In this document: in pieces, positions 40,087-50,311 of the stretch | Layout: the number at the start of each line of letters is the position of its first letter | Numbering within the stretch: the stretch's first letter is position 1 | Assembly: GCA_012798455.1 (NCBI GenBank) | Contig: JAAZNC010000104.1 | Span: forward strand, 1 to 64,000 | Length of the DNA stretch: 64,000 bases | DNA from: Chloroflexota bacterium | GTDB taxonomy: Bacteria; Chloroflexota; Anaerolineae; Anaerolineales; Anaerolineaceae | Direction of reading: 5' to 3' | Made by a program: the position numbers and the translations under genes | Notes under the pieces: generated by a model | Database searches by the model: none | What the model saw: the letters and a program-made list of their open reading frames with translations, nothing else | Told to the model about the DNA's origin: nothing

Positions 40087-41256
40087 ATGCAACGCATTCC
40101 TCAGAAAATCCATAAAAGTAAAACTATCTCGCCATTGTTTTCTTTCTTGCCATTTGCAGTGTTAATAAGCTTACTACAGGGTATTATAAACATTTTTTCT
40201 GACTTGCATTCTCCTATTGCAATTATTGACTTACTGTTCTTTCTATTTTACCTGGTAGCACTGTTGATCAATTTTGGCGATTGCTATCCCAAAGGGGTAT
40301 TCCCAAATTCACTTGACTTCTGGAAACTAGCCAGTTGGCTCCTGCTGGCAAAACCCATCATGTTCGTTCAAATTGAAAACGGCAAGATCATTTCAGATGC
40401 CCCGTTTTCAAAGCAGCGCAAATTACTGACCATCGACCCCGCCAGCGCGGCTGCTGTATTCTACCCCAAGGAAGAATTGAAAATCCTGAAGAGTGGTTTT
40501 TACTGCCTGGATACCCTTACCCTTTTATATGCTGTTTTTGATCTGCGCACCCAATCGGTGCTGTTCCCTCTCGAGATTTCCAATGATAGAGCAACGGAAA
40601 CGTCAGTAGAATCTGCAATGAGTAAAACCAGCAGCGATGATATTTATATGAACGCCACCACTAGCGATGGGTATGTGGTAGGAGCAACTTTTTGGATCAC
40701 TTTCAAATATGATATCGAACTCGGTGATGGTGAGCATCCGTATGGGTTTGACAGCTCGCAATTGATGAAAGCTTTGGGAAAATTTCCTACAAACACACGC
40801 AGTATGAGCGATCCACAGCTTCAAGCGCGCACGCTTATCCAGCTAACCCTTCAATCTTTGTGGCAGAGCATGATCAGCCAAATCGAATTGTTAGACCTGA
40901 TTCCACAAGCCACTATCCAAGTTGCGAGGCTGGATCAAATCGAAAAAGACCTGAGAAAAGCTTTCACAGTGAATAGCTCCTCACAGGATAACGGTGTGAC
41001 AAGCATGGATAACAACAATCCGGAAAACGCAGCCTTAGTAATGCAAAAGCACGGGTTGCGCATTCTGAATCTGAATTTATACTCTTTATGGCTGCCGCCG
41101 GAGACTGATCTGGCAATCCAGCATCATTGGCAACCTCGCAGCCGGCAGGCAGTCGATATGTTACAGTATCTCCACGAACAGAAAACCGGTATCTACCAGG
41201 AACTTGGAGAACTGCATGCATTGTATGATCATTTCCATCCCAGAGGAATCGTTTAA
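40087..41256 (+). CDS. Hypothetical membrane protein with divergent SPFH/band-7-like region
   Basis: N-terminal TMs, then IYMNATTSDGYVVGATFWITFKYDIELGDG... and a helical C-terminus. Confidence 0.55.
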   Translation: MQRIPQKIHKSKTISPLFSFLPFAVLISLLQGIINIFSDLHSPIAIIDLLFFLFYLVALLINFGDCYPKGVFPNSLDFWKLASWLLLAKPIMFVQIENGKIISDAPFSKQRKLLTIDPASAAAVFYPKEELKILKSGFYCLDTLTLLYAVFDLRTQSVLFPLEISNDRATETSVESAMSKTSSDDIYMNATTSDGYVVGATFWITFKYDIELGDGEHPYGFDSSQLMKALGKFPTNTRSMSDPQLQARTLIQLTLQSLWQSMISQIELLDLIPQATIQVARLDQIEKDLRKAFTVNSSSQDNGVTSMDNNNPENAALVMQKHGLRILNLNLYSLWLPPETDLAIQHHWQPRSRQAVDMLQYLHEQKTGIYQELGELHALYDHFHPRGIV

Positions 41257-42660
41257 ATGAAAGTAACTATTCCCTCTGTGATCAATCACAGCAGTTACCA
41301 AGCTTATAAAAATCAGCAGGTAAAAAAATGGGCGGTAGTGATCGCACTGTTTGTGCTATGCATGATATTGTGCTATTCATTTATTTTTGAAGAGACGTTA
41401 CAAAATAACCGAATGCAATTCAATGATCTCTCATTGGGCACCCGCATCGAACTGCTGAACCAACTCTTCAATCCATGGGGGTTGCTCTTCAGCAGCGGAT
41501 TACTGATCTGGCTTTTTGCCGCCACCCATAATGCGGTTCGCAAATCCATCGCTTTTCCTCAATCTCGGCTGGAGGTGATCAAAGTAAATGATGCGGGGCA
41601 ATTCCAGGCTATGTTTGGACCGGCTTTCATCAACATCGGGTTGACAAATATCATCATACTCAAGAATTATGGCGGATACATCCATGTTTTACTGCCCTTA
41701 TATCCATCGGAGAATGAACTGTACTTCATTAATAATACAGAGAAGATCGACCACACCATCTCGCTGCGAACCCATACTATTCAATTGGATATGGTTTGCC
41801 GCACCAAAGAGGGCATTCCAGTAGCCTATCGTTCAGTCAGCGTCTCATACCGCTTCATGGCAAACATTCCCAGCCGGAACCAGCAATCCAATTCCCGTTC
41901 TATGAAGAACGATCTGGAAAAAGTGAGATGGAATTTATTGCGACGCGGTCAGCTTAACAGTTCTCAAATTGCCCACATTTGTACAGAATTGGTAATACAG
42001 CAGGTCACCCGCAAATACTTATTGGATGAACTGGATAAAAAAATCCAATCGCGAACAATCGAGATCCAACCTTCTGCTATTGATCTTTATCTACAAAACT
42101 ACCGCGCATTTAAACTAAAAACGATACGCAAACACTGGCATATCCTGCGATTTTTGAGAACAGCAGATAAGATCACACGCCAGAAAATGCGTCATGCAGT
42201 CTTAAAACGCCCGCAGCGCAAACAGATCCATACAGTGGTCAAAAGCGATCAGCTCTATTCTCACATGACATTGATCACACATGACAAAGCTACGATTTCA
42301 TCCACCTCAATAAACCAAAAAATCGAACAATCACTGCGGCGAGAATTACAAAAATACAATCTTGAGTTGATCAAAGTGGTCATTCCAGCCGCACTCCCCA
42401 GTGAAAAACTGGTCAGTCAGAAAATCGAACAATCCCTGCAAAAGAGCAATGATCTGTTCCAAACAAAAAAGGGATTACAAGCCTACCAACAAATTCAACA
42501 CTCTAAAATGACGTTCAGTAATACAATACAGGCATCTGCCGGGACCACATTTACACCAAGCCTCCAGATGCGTTTTCAGGAAGAATTGTTGATTGAAAAA
42601 GCACGTGAAGCTGGCATTCCCGATATTGATTCCGGAAATGAAACCAGGAGTACATCATAG
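41257..42660 (+). CDS. Hypothetical membrane protein with divergent SPFH/band-7-like region (pairs with upstream gene)
   Basis: Two N-terminal TMs, then IDHTISLRTHTIQLDMVCRTKEGIPVAYRSVSVSYRFMANI...; starts directly after the upstream stop. Confidence 0.55.
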   Translation: MKVTIPSVINHSSYQAYKNQQVKKWAVVIALFVLCMILCYSFIFEETLQNNRMQFNDLSLGTRIELLNQLFNPWGLLFSSGLLIWLFAATHNAVRKSIAFPQSRLEVIKVNDAGQFQAMFGPAFINIGLTNIIILKNYGGYIHVLLPLYPSENELYFINNTEKIDHTISLRTHTIQLDMVCRTKEGIPVAYRSVSVSYRFMANIPSRNQQSNSRSMKNDLEKVRWNLLRRGQLNSSQIAHICTELVIQQVTRKYLLDELDKKIQSRTIEIQPSAIDLYLQNYRAFKLKTIRKHWHILRFLRTADKITRQKMRHAVLKRPQRKQIHTVVKSDQLYSHMTLITHDKATISSTSINQKIEQSLRRELQKYNLELIKVVIPAALPSEKLVSQKIEQSLQKSNDLFQTKKGLQAYQQIQHSKMTFSNTIQASAGTTFTPSLQMRFQEELLIEKAREAGIPDIDSGNETRSTS

Positions 42661-42704
42661 CTTTCTCGTTTCAATAAAAATCAAATCAAGAAAGGTATCT
42701 CATC

Positions 42705-43607
42705 ATGCAAATCCCGATAAAAATCAATCCAATTGTCCAACAACATCTCACAAAAAACGACATTGTAGCTTTAGAATCCACCGTGATCACCCATGGCTTA
42801 CCCTTTCCACAAAATGAGGAAATCGCATATGCTTTGGAAGATGAGGTAAGAAATAATGGTTGTCAACCGGCGACTGTGGGTATGTTGGATGGAGAACTGA
42901 TAATTGGGTTAGACCACCAACAGGTCCACCAACTTGCCACTGCAGAAAAAGTACGCAAGGTCAGCCAGCGCGATTATGGAATCAGTATGGCGGCCGGTCT
43001 GCATGGGGGTACGACTGTAGCCGGAACTATCATTGCTTCTCACCGAGCAGGGATCAAGGTTTTTGCCACCGGTGGGATCGGTGGAGTACACCGCGGATCT
43101 GTTTTTGATGTATCAGCAGATCTACAGGTGCTCTCTCAGTATCCGATGGTCGTGATATGTGCAGGTGCCAAATCCATCCTCGACCTGCCTGCCACTGTTG
43201 AAAAACTGGAAACACTGGGAATACCTGTGTTGGGTTACCAGACCGATGAATTCCCGGCATTCTACTCCACTTCCAGCGGGTTAAGTGTTGATTGGAAAGT
43301 AGATTGTGCCGAAGAGGTGGTAGATATCGCCAAGCATCAATGGGGTTTGGGAATTCAATCAGCCATACTGGTAGTGGTACCTCCCCCTGCGGAAACTGCC
43401 CTGCCATTCGAAGAAGTAGAAAACTATATTCAAGAAGCAGTAAGGGAAGCACAACGCCAGCACATTCATGGTGCCATGCTCACCCCCTTCTTATTGGCAA
43501 AGATGAACGAACTAACAAGCGGTAAGAGTTTGAATACTAATCTAGATCTTCTTAAAAATAACGCTCGCGTAGCAGCCTTGATCGCATCTGCATTCGCAGC
43601 AAAATAG
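42705..43607 (+). CDS. psuG: Pseudouridine-5'-phosphate glycosidase
   Basis: ALESTVITHGLPFPQNEEIAYALE...QPATVGMLDGELIIGL...GGTTVAGTIIASHRAGIKVFATGGIGGVHRG. Confidence 0.96.
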   Translation: MQIPIKINPIVQQHLTKNDIVALESTVITHGLPFPQNEEIAYALEDEVRNNGCQPATVGMLDGELIIGLDHQQVHQLATAEKVRKVSQRDYGISMAAGLHGGTTVAGTIIASHRAGIKVFATGGIGGVHRGSVFDVSADLQVLSQYPMVVICAGAKSILDLPATVEKLETLGIPVLGYQTDEFPAFYSTSSGLSVDWKVDCAEEVVDIAKHQWGLGIQSAILVVVPPPAETALPFEEVENYIQEAVREAQRQHIHGAMLTPFLLAKMNELTSGKSLNTNLDLLKNNARVAALIASAFAAK

Positions 43608-43610
43608 GAA

Positions 43611-44381
43611 TCATTCGCCAGACCGGTCAAGTAAGTCGTTCCCGGCTACACGAAAAGTGCCGGTCTGCTTCCACGTTTCTCCCACAAAGATCTGGACATA
43701 ATAGTTACCAGGCCGCCATTTATCTTCTGCCTGCTGGCATTCGGTGTATCCATACCCGCCGGAAGCACCATTCCAGGGCAATGTTTCCATACAGATCAGA
43801 TCACCTTCATAGAACCACAAGGCAGTCCATTGAGCTCCCACCTTCATTCCGTCATATGAAAAACTACCGTAAACAGTGTCTATTGGCGCACTGAATACCT
43901 CACCCGGTTCGATCGGCTGGAGATTGTCATCCAGATTCTTGGCGAAAAGCAACGAGCTAAAAATCGCATCTGGATTGGGAGTGACATCCGAGGTGAATTC
44001 ACTGCTGATAATAATCGAAAGCACCGGGGTCGCCGTATACAATGGTACAGGGGTTGCCGAGGGTACAATGGTAGGCGTGGAAGTCAGGGTAATAGTGGGT
44101 GTAAGCGTTATCGTAGGGGTAAGCGTTGGTGTAGGAGAAGGTACATATACCCGATAAATAAGAGGCTCGGCAAACAAATTAAAAAGAATGGCAATGCTAA
44201 GAATGATAAATCCCAAGAAGATGATGCTGAAGGCATTGCGCCATTTTTCTCTTTTCTTTGCGAAAAATGGCATGCTACGGGCTTCTTTGTAATGAGTAAA
44301 ACCTCGTACAAAGGTTAAAATTGCCATTGCAACCAGAACAAGCACCACAGCGATCACGCCCGCCTGGATATCAAGCTGCAT
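43611..44381 (-). CDS. Membrane-anchored hypothetical protein with Thr/Pro linker and extracytoplasmic domain
   Basis: Two TMs, linker PSPTPTLTPTITLTPTITLTSTPTIVPSATPVP, then a beta-rich domain. Confidence 0.7.
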   Translation of the reverse strand: MQLDIQAGVIAVVLVLVAMAILTFVRGFTHYKEARSMPFFAKKREKWRNAFSIIFLGFIILSIAILFNLFAEPLIYRVYVPSPTPTLTPTITLTPTITLTSTPTIVPSATPVPLYTATPVLSIIISSEFTSDVTPNPDAIFSSLLFAKNLDDNLQPIEPGEVFSAPIDTVYGSFSYDGMKVGAQWTALWFYEGDLICMETLPWNGASGGYGYTECQQAEDKWRPGNYYVQIFVGETWKQTGTFRVAGNDLLDRSGE

Positions 44382-45478
44382 TAATCCCGATCCATTTCCA
44401 CAGCCATCGTTCTTCTACGATGGCTGCGACGCCAATTGGAAATTCGTGGTAGTATCTGCTGGTATAGAAAATATAACCCTTTGCGCGGGACGTAATCCCA
44501 TGCTCCAATGGTGCGCTGAACGGTCCCTCCAAGACCTTGTTTGAAACGAAAGACACCCCAAAGCCGGTCCGTTTCGATAAATTCATCGGGAGCTCCCCAC
44601 AGGTCGTAGCTGTCGCAACCCTTGCTTTTCGCCAGACACATCGCTTGCCACTGCAATAAGTAGTTGGGCATTTTTTCTTTGTGTTTATCCGTTGACATAC
44701 CATAGAAATACCAGGCACGGTTTCCCACATAGAAAAGGAAAAGACCTGCCACCGCTTCTCCATTCACTTCTGCGATCAATCCACGCGCCATATCATGCTC
44801 ATAGAAAAGATTCCAGACATCCAGATAATATGGTTTGTCGCGGATGATGAAACCGTCACGCAGGGAAGTTTCTAGATACATTTCATACATGAAAGAAAAA
44901 TCTTGCGGCTGCGCCGTGCGCACAGACACACCTCTCTTCTGCGCCAGGCGGATATTGTAGCGTGTCTTCTGTTTCATAGCAGCCAGCATCTCATCTTCAC
45001 TTTTATCCAGATCAATGATAACCGTATTGCGAAACTGGATCTGATCACCGGAAAATATCCAATGGTTTTTCTGTAAGAGATTGCAGAAAGCCAGCCCCTG
45101 ATGGTACGAGCTTTCTTCCTCTTCTCCCTGAATTCCGGTATGGGTGACTATCTCAGCATCCATTTTCAGAAATACCGCACCGTGCTGGTCAGCGTAATGC
45201 TGAAGACCGACCAGTACTTTTGCAGTGACAGTTTCATCCAGTGTTGTAAAAAGAGGGCCACGCGGAACATAGCAAATATTGACTTTCAACAGACCCCTCA
45301 AAAAAGTTGCCGTACGCGTGAGGATCATGGCAGACGCTTGAATAGTTTCACCATCTTTCCAGATCATGAAATCTTTTTTCCAGCCGTATTTTTCTTTGAT
45401 CTCACCCCATTCCCATGTTTGCAGAAAATGAGGTTGGGGACAGTTCAATACGATCCTGGTCCAGTCGCTACGATCCAC
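44381..45478 (-). CDS. FemAB/MurM-like peptidyltransferase family protein
   Basis: HFLQTWEWGEIKEKYGWKK...MKQKTRYNIRLAQKRGV...AWYFYGMSTDKHKEKMPNYLLQWQAMCLAKSKGCDSYDLWGAP. Confidence 0.9.
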   Translation of the reverse strand: MDRSDWTRIVLNCPQPHFLQTWEWGEIKEKYGWKKDFMIWKDGETIQASAMILTRTATFLRGLLKVNICYVPRGPLFTTLDETVTAKVLVGLQHYADQHGAVFLKMDAEIVTHTGIQGEEEESSYHQGLAFCNLLQKNHWIFSGDQIQFRNTVIIDLDKSEDEMLAAMKQKTRYNIRLAQKRGVSVRTAQPQDFSFMYEMYLETSLRDGFIIRDKPYYLDVWNLFYEHDMARGLIAEVNGEAVAGLFLFYVGNRAWYFYGMSTDKHKEKMPNYLLQWQAMCLAKSKGCDSYDLWGAPDEFIETDRLWGVFRFKQGLGGTVQRTIGAWDYVPRKGLYFLYQQILPRISNWRRSHRRRTMAVEMDRD

Positions 45479-45481
45479 GTG

Positions 45482-45988
45482 CTAGTTTTTCTCCTTTTCA
45501 TTGATCCAATCTTGAATTATGCGAGTATGGCTGGAACCAGCCAGTGGTAGTTGGTAAATCTCTTCTCTCTGATAAAAACCGACGCTCATAGATTCGTCAC
45601 TACCACACAGTTCACCACCACTGCGTACAGCATTGTAAACGATCAATATTCCATTGCCACGCGGGTCATCTTGGTACATACTGACGGCCCGCAACCCAGT
45701 GATGGTCACTTCCAAACCAGTTTCTTCACAGGTCTCGCGCACAGCACCACACATGGGGTCTTCATCCACTTCCAAATACCCAGCCGGAAGATACCAAAAA
45801 CCTTTCCAAGGTTCAATCCTTCGTTGCACCAGCAACAAGGCATTGTTTTCTTCCAGCAACACGCCGGCAGATACTTTGAGTTGCGGGTAATAGATCCATC
45901 CACAACGCGGACAAGCTTGACGGACACGTTTTTCCAATATAATCTCGCGGAGTTCCTCTCCACAAAGCAAACAATGAACTTTCATCAT
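45482..45988 (-). CDS. NUDIX hydrolase with N-terminal zinc ribbon
   Basis: CLLCGEEL...CPRCGWIYYP; NUDIX box PAGYLEVDEDPMCGAVRETCEETGLEV. Confidence 0.93.
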   Translation of the reverse strand: MMKVHCLLCGEELREIILEKRVRQACPRCGWIYYPQLKVSAGVLLEENNALLLVQRRIEPWKGFWYLPAGYLEVDEDPMCGAVRETCEETGLEVTITGLRAVSMYQDDPRGNGILIVYNAVRSGGELCGSDESMSVGFYQREEIYQLPLAGSSHTRIIQDWINEKEKN

Positions 45989-46971
45989 GAATTATTCTTG
46001 CGTGTATAAATCAAATATGCCAGATAGATGGGGTAATTATATACTCTATCCCATGCACCCATCGAACGCATGATCTCTCCACCAAAACCACGTTTGAAGC
46101 GATACACACCCCACAGCCCATCACTGCGACTGGTAAAATCGCGCTCTAAAACATCCTCCGGCACATCGGGGATACCCCACAGATCATACTCTTCACAATT
46201 TTGTTGTTTAGCCCAGTGCATGGCAGCCCACTGCACCAGATAGGTAGGCATGCGGTTGCGCTCAACCTCATTCGAAGCGCCGTAAAAATACCAGGCGCGT
46301 TTCCCTTTTCGGAATGCCATCACCCCCGCCAGCGGTTCATTCTGATAATAAGCGATAAACAAGGCACATGCATCCTCTTTGGAGAAAAGATCATAGGCAC
46401 GCCGGTAGTAAGTATCGGCATGAATACCAAATTCATCCCGTTCGCCGGTGGCGTGCATCAATTCATTGAAAATATCCACACGATCATCCCGGCGGATGTG
46501 AACCTCTTTCTTCTCCGCCAGACGAATGTTGTAGCGTGTTTTTTGTTTCATGCGTCGCAGCCATTCTTCTTCCTCTCCGAGCAATGAGATAACCACCGTT
46601 TGGCACGGCTGTACGCAATGCGGGCTTTTTTTGAAACCAGCCAGTTTCGAAATGATTGCAAACCGATCTTTTTCCCAGCTATCTGGTTCCACTTTCAAGA
46701 AAGCCACATGATGCTGTTTGCAAAAACCATCCAAGTAATTCCACAATTCCTGCCAGTTCTCTCCGACCGGACCTTTGGGAATATACGCCAGGTTGAAACC
46801 AAAGATGACCTTCTTCAGCAGCACCAGAGCACCAGTGTCATTCCCAACGACATAATGTGGGGTCCAACCATTTTCCTCTTTCAAAGCTCCCCATTGGGCA
46901 GTCTGCAAGAGATGCGATTCAGGAAACTGCAGCAAAAATTGCTGCCATTCGGCGGGGCTGACCAACTTCAT
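45985..46971 (-). CDS. FemAB/MurM-like peptidyltransferase family protein (second copy)
   Basis: HLLQTAQWGALKEENGWTPHYV...MKQKTRYNIRLAEKKEV...AWYFYGASNEVERNRMPTYLVQWAAMHWAKQQNCEEYDLWGIPD. Confidence 0.9.
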   Translation of the reverse strand: MKLVSPAEWQQFLLQFPESHLLQTAQWGALKEENGWTPHYVVGNDTGALVLLKKVIFGFNLAYIPKGPVGENWQELWNYLDGFCKQHHVAFLKVEPDSWEKDRFAIISKLAGFKKSPHCVQPCQTVVISLLGEEEEWLRRMKQKTRYNIRLAEKKEVHIRRDDRVDIFNELMHATGERDEFGIHADTYYRRAYDLFSKEDACALFIAYYQNEPLAGVMAFRKGKRAWYFYGASNEVERNRMPTYLVQWAAMHWAKQQNCEEYDLWGIPDVPEDVLERDFTSRSDGLWGVYRFKRGFGGEIMRSMGAWDRVYNYPIYLAYLIYTRKNNS

Positions 46972-48872
46972 GATTCGATCGCCGTAATATTGATGGATTG
47001 CGAGCTACGCACGGAAGCACCAGGAATAATCTGATCCAACATGGTCAATATCTCATCTTGTTTGCCATCCTGTGCCAACTTTAATAATTTATTGACCGCA
47101 TCCTGCAGCGATTTCCCGGTCAATTGATCTTGCCCTTCTTCATAGAAAACATCTGGATGAGCGGTCTTGCCAAATTTTCTGCCGTCATTCCACAGGTCTT
47201 CACGCAATTTCTCCCCTTCACGCACACCTGTGAATGCGATCTCGATATCTCGTTCCGGTTCAAGCCCGGAAAGGCGAATCAAATCTTCCGCCAGGTCTAC
47301 AATGCGTACCTGTTCACCCATGTTAAGGATAAATGTCTCCGCACCTTTGCCCATGCCGGCAGTTTGTAGCACCAGGTGGACCGCTTCAGGGATGGTCATG
47401 AAATAACGTTGCATATCGGGATGGGTCACAGTCACCGGACCGCCTTTGGCGATCTGGCGCTTGAAAAGCGGCACCACACTACCGCGGCTGCCCAGCACAT
47501 TTCCAAAGCGCACCACGGAATAGGGTTTACCGGAACGTTGTGCGGCATCAATGGTCATCATTTCTGCCACGCGCTTGGTAGCACCCATCACATTCACCGG
47601 GCGGATAGCTTTATCGGTCGAGATCAAAACAAAACGTTCTACATGATGATCAAGAGACACATCCAGTAAATTTTTCGTCCCGCCAATATTATTAAGCACG
47701 CACTCATCGACATTGGTTTCCATGAGGGGTACATGTTTATGGGCAGCTGCATGAAAAATCACATTGGGCTGTTTTTCTGTAAAAATACGATCCAGACGAT
47801 CATGATCACGCACATCTGCGATAACCGTTTGGACTTCCAGAGACGGAAATTGTTCGTTAATCTCCAGATATGCCTCGAAAATAGCATTTTCCCCATGTCC
47901 CAACATGATCAGCTGTTTGGGTTGCCAGCGAGCGATCTGGCGACATAATTCACTACCGATGGATCCTCCCGCACCGGTGACCAACACGACCTTATCATTC
48001 AGCACTTTACCAACCTGATCATCATTAGTATGAGCAGGTTGGCGGCGCAGCAGATCGGTGATATCGACATCTCGAAGTCTGGAAATACTCACCATGCCAC
48101 CGATCAATTCATACAAACCTGGCATGGTGCGGAAAGCAATATTATGTTTGCGGCATAGGTTGGATACTTCACGGATGATCTTACCGGGCGCACTCGGAAT
48201 AGCGATGATCACCTCATCCACACGTCTGAAAGAAAGCATCTTGGGTAAGTTCTTCACCTCACCTAAAACCGGCACGCCATGGATAGTTTTACCCTTCTTT
48301 TCTATATTGTCATCTAAAAATCCAACCGGATGCATATTCAGCTGCGGGTTGCGCTGTAATTCTTTTACGACCATAGCACCCGCATCTCCTGCCCCGATCA
48401 CCAGTACCCGTTTGGTGGCTTCTGCATTCTTGGAAAGTGCATTTTCCATCCGTCCTTCTGAAAATACGCGAAAAGACAGGCGCTGCCCTCCCACCAGCAG
48501 GATGGAGATCACCCAATCGATGATCAAGACCGAGCGAGGGAACGCGTAGAACGCCCATCCATACAATATGAAGAGCATCGGGATAGCTAAGATGAGCGAG
48601 GCGGTGGTAACCGCCAAAACAATCAGTTTGATCTCGGGAATGCTGGCGTATACCCACATGCGACGATAAAGTCCAAAGAAATAATAAACAAGCGGTTTAA
48701 TTACCAAGGCTAATCCCAACATCCACAACAACGAGTAGAGATAATTCTGAAAGACTGCAAATAATTCCAAACGTAAGATATAGGATGCCAGAACAGAAAC
48801 AGGGATGAGAATGAGATCCGTGATCAAAACATGCCGGTTGCGCAGTTTCAGCTTGAACTTCACGCTATACAC
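46968..48872 (-). CDS. Nucleoside-diphosphate-sugar epimerase/dehydratase (CapD/WbpM/FlaA1 type)
   Basis: N-terminal TMs; VLVIGAGDAGAMVVKELQ; VLVTGAGGSIGSELCRQIARW...FHAAAHKHVPLMETN. Confidence 0.94.
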   Translation of the reverse strand: MYSVKFKLKLRNRHVLITDLILIPVSVLASYILRLELFAVFQNYLYSLLWMLGLALVIKPLVYYFFGLYRRMWVYASIPEIKLIVLAVTTASLILAIPMLFILYGWAFYAFPRSVLIIDWVISILLVGGQRLSFRVFSEGRMENALSKNAEATKRVLVIGAGDAGAMVVKELQRNPQLNMHPVGFLDDNIEKKGKTIHGVPVLGEVKNLPKMLSFRRVDEVIIAIPSAPGKIIREVSNLCRKHNIAFRTMPGLYELIGGMVSISRLRDVDITDLLRRQPAHTNDDQVGKVLNDKVVLVTGAGGSIGSELCRQIARWQPKQLIMLGHGENAIFEAYLEINEQFPSLEVQTVIADVRDHDRLDRIFTEKQPNVIFHAAAHKHVPLMETNVDECVLNNIGGTKNLLDVSLDHHVERFVLISTDKAIRPVNVMGATKRVAEMMTIDAAQRSGKPYSVVRFGNVLGSRGSVVPLFKRQIAKGGPVTVTHPDMQRYFMTIPEAVHLVLQTAGMGKGAETFILNMGEQVRIVDLAEDLIRLSGLEPERDIEIAFTGVREGEKLREDLWNDGRKFGKTAHPDVFYEEGQDQLTGKSLQDAVNKLLKLAQDGKQDEILTMLDQIIPGASVRSSQSINITAIES

Positions 48873-50289
48873 CCCGCAATCCGACTACCTGCCCCATGGT
48901 TCTCAGAATAATCGTAATATCCAACCAGATATTGCGATGCTTGATATAAAATAGGTCATATTCCAATTTGATGGCTGATTCTTCCACATTGGAAGCATAC
49001 TGATAATTGATCTGTGCCCAACCAGTCATACCCGGTTTGACGAACAACCGTGCCCTATAAAAAGGGATCTCCTGTTCAAGCTGGTGCACAAATTCCGGGC
49101 GTTCTGCTCTGGGACCAACCATAGAGATATCCCCTTTCAAGACATTGATGAACTGTGGTAGCTCATCCAGATGGCTCTTGCGCAGGAACCGTCCCGTTTT
49201 GGTCACACGCTCATCATTTTCAACAGCCAAACGGGGTTTGCCATCTTCCTCCGCATTCTGGTGCATGGTACGAAACTTCAAAAGAGTAAAGGGTCTTCCG
49301 CTGATACCGACCCTTTCTTGCCGGTATAAAATAGGTTTCCCGCCATCCAAAAGGATGATAAAAGCCAGAATAGGAGTAAGTATCACCAAAAGGAACAAAC
49401 CAATGATAGCAACGAAAATGTCAAGGATGCGCTTCAATGTTTCGTAGCTGGAAGTAGAACGAGCATGATCGACAAATGAACGCAAGATCCAGTCATCTTC
49501 CAGCAAAAAAATCGGCACCCTACCGATCAACTCCTCGTAGAGGATTGGCATAGTGATAACTTCAATTCCATTTTCTTTGGCTTGCAGAATGGCTGCGAAC
49601 GTTTCTGCTTGCATTTCACCAGAGATCGAGAAAATCAGATCAGTGACATGTTGTTCTTGGATGACCTTTAACAAACTACGATTATTACCCAATACCGGCA
49701 GACCTTCAATATTCCTCCCCTTTTTCTGTTCATCATCATCAATAAAACCAACCAAGAAAAAAGGAGAAGGCCAGATATTCTTGATGACCTTCGCCATCGT
49801 ACAGCCAGATCGCCCCGCCCCAATGATCAATACCCGCCGTAAAAAAGTGGGGGTAGTGAAAACACTGATATAGATAAAACGCCATATTAAGGTAAACAAT
49901 GCGACTGATCCGATGAAAACCGCAACACCTCTGCGCGGAAGAGTATTCGGTTCGGCAACGAAAAAGACAAACAAATAGAGAATGGTAGCAACTGCAGTGG
50001 AAATCAAGATACCCTGGATGGTATCCCGTCGATTACCGGCTTTGCGCACGTTATACAGATCAAGCATGAGAATGATCCACATAATTGGTAGCAGGTAAAA
50101 CCAATTGGGGGGTCTCTCACGGATAAATTGTAAAGAAAAACTGATCCACTGATCTTTTTGTGCCCAGAAGTACAACGCGATCACCAACGCGATTGCACTG
50201 CAAATAGCATCACCCAACACCAAAATGAACTGGCGTTCATGGGCATTCAACAACCAGCGTCGATTTCTTGTCTTTTGTAATTCAGCCAT
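48865..50289 (-). CDS. Polyprenyl-phosphate sugar-1-phosphate transferase (exopolysaccharide initiation)
   Basis: LYRQERVGISGRPFTLLKFRTMHQNAEEDGKP...RKSHLDELPQFINVLKGDISMVGPRAERPEFV. Confidence 0.95.
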   Translation of the reverse strand: MAELQKTRNRRWLLNAHERQFILVLGDAICSAIALVIALYFWAQKDQWISFSLQFIRERPPNWFYLLPIMWIILMLDLYNVRKAGNRRDTIQGILISTAVATILYLFVFFVAEPNTLPRRGVAVFIGSVALFTLIWRFIYISVFTTPTFLRRVLIIGAGRSGCTMAKVIKNIWPSPFFLVGFIDDDEQKKGRNIEGLPVLGNNRSLLKVIQEQHVTDLIFSISGEMQAETFAAILQAKENGIEVITMPILYEELIGRVPIFLLEDDWILRSFVDHARSTSSYETLKRILDIFVAIIGLFLLVILTPILAFIILLDGGKPILYRQERVGISGRPFTLLKFRTMHQNAEEDGKPRLAVENDERVTKTGRFLRKSHLDELPQFINVLKGDISMVGPRAERPEFVHQLEQEIPFYRARLFVKPGMTGWAQINYQYASNVEESAIKLEYDLFYIKHRNIWLDITIILRTMGQVVGLRGV

Positions 50290-50311
50290 TTCGAATATAT
50301 ATTGTACTCAA

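Noticed and set aside
44030-44150. GTAxGGGTnnGxGT-like short tandem repeat, considered as a CRISPR/minisatellite
   Set aside because: It encodes a Thr/Pro linker (TPTITLTPTITLTSTPT) in a membrane protein; repeat units are short, degenerate and in frame
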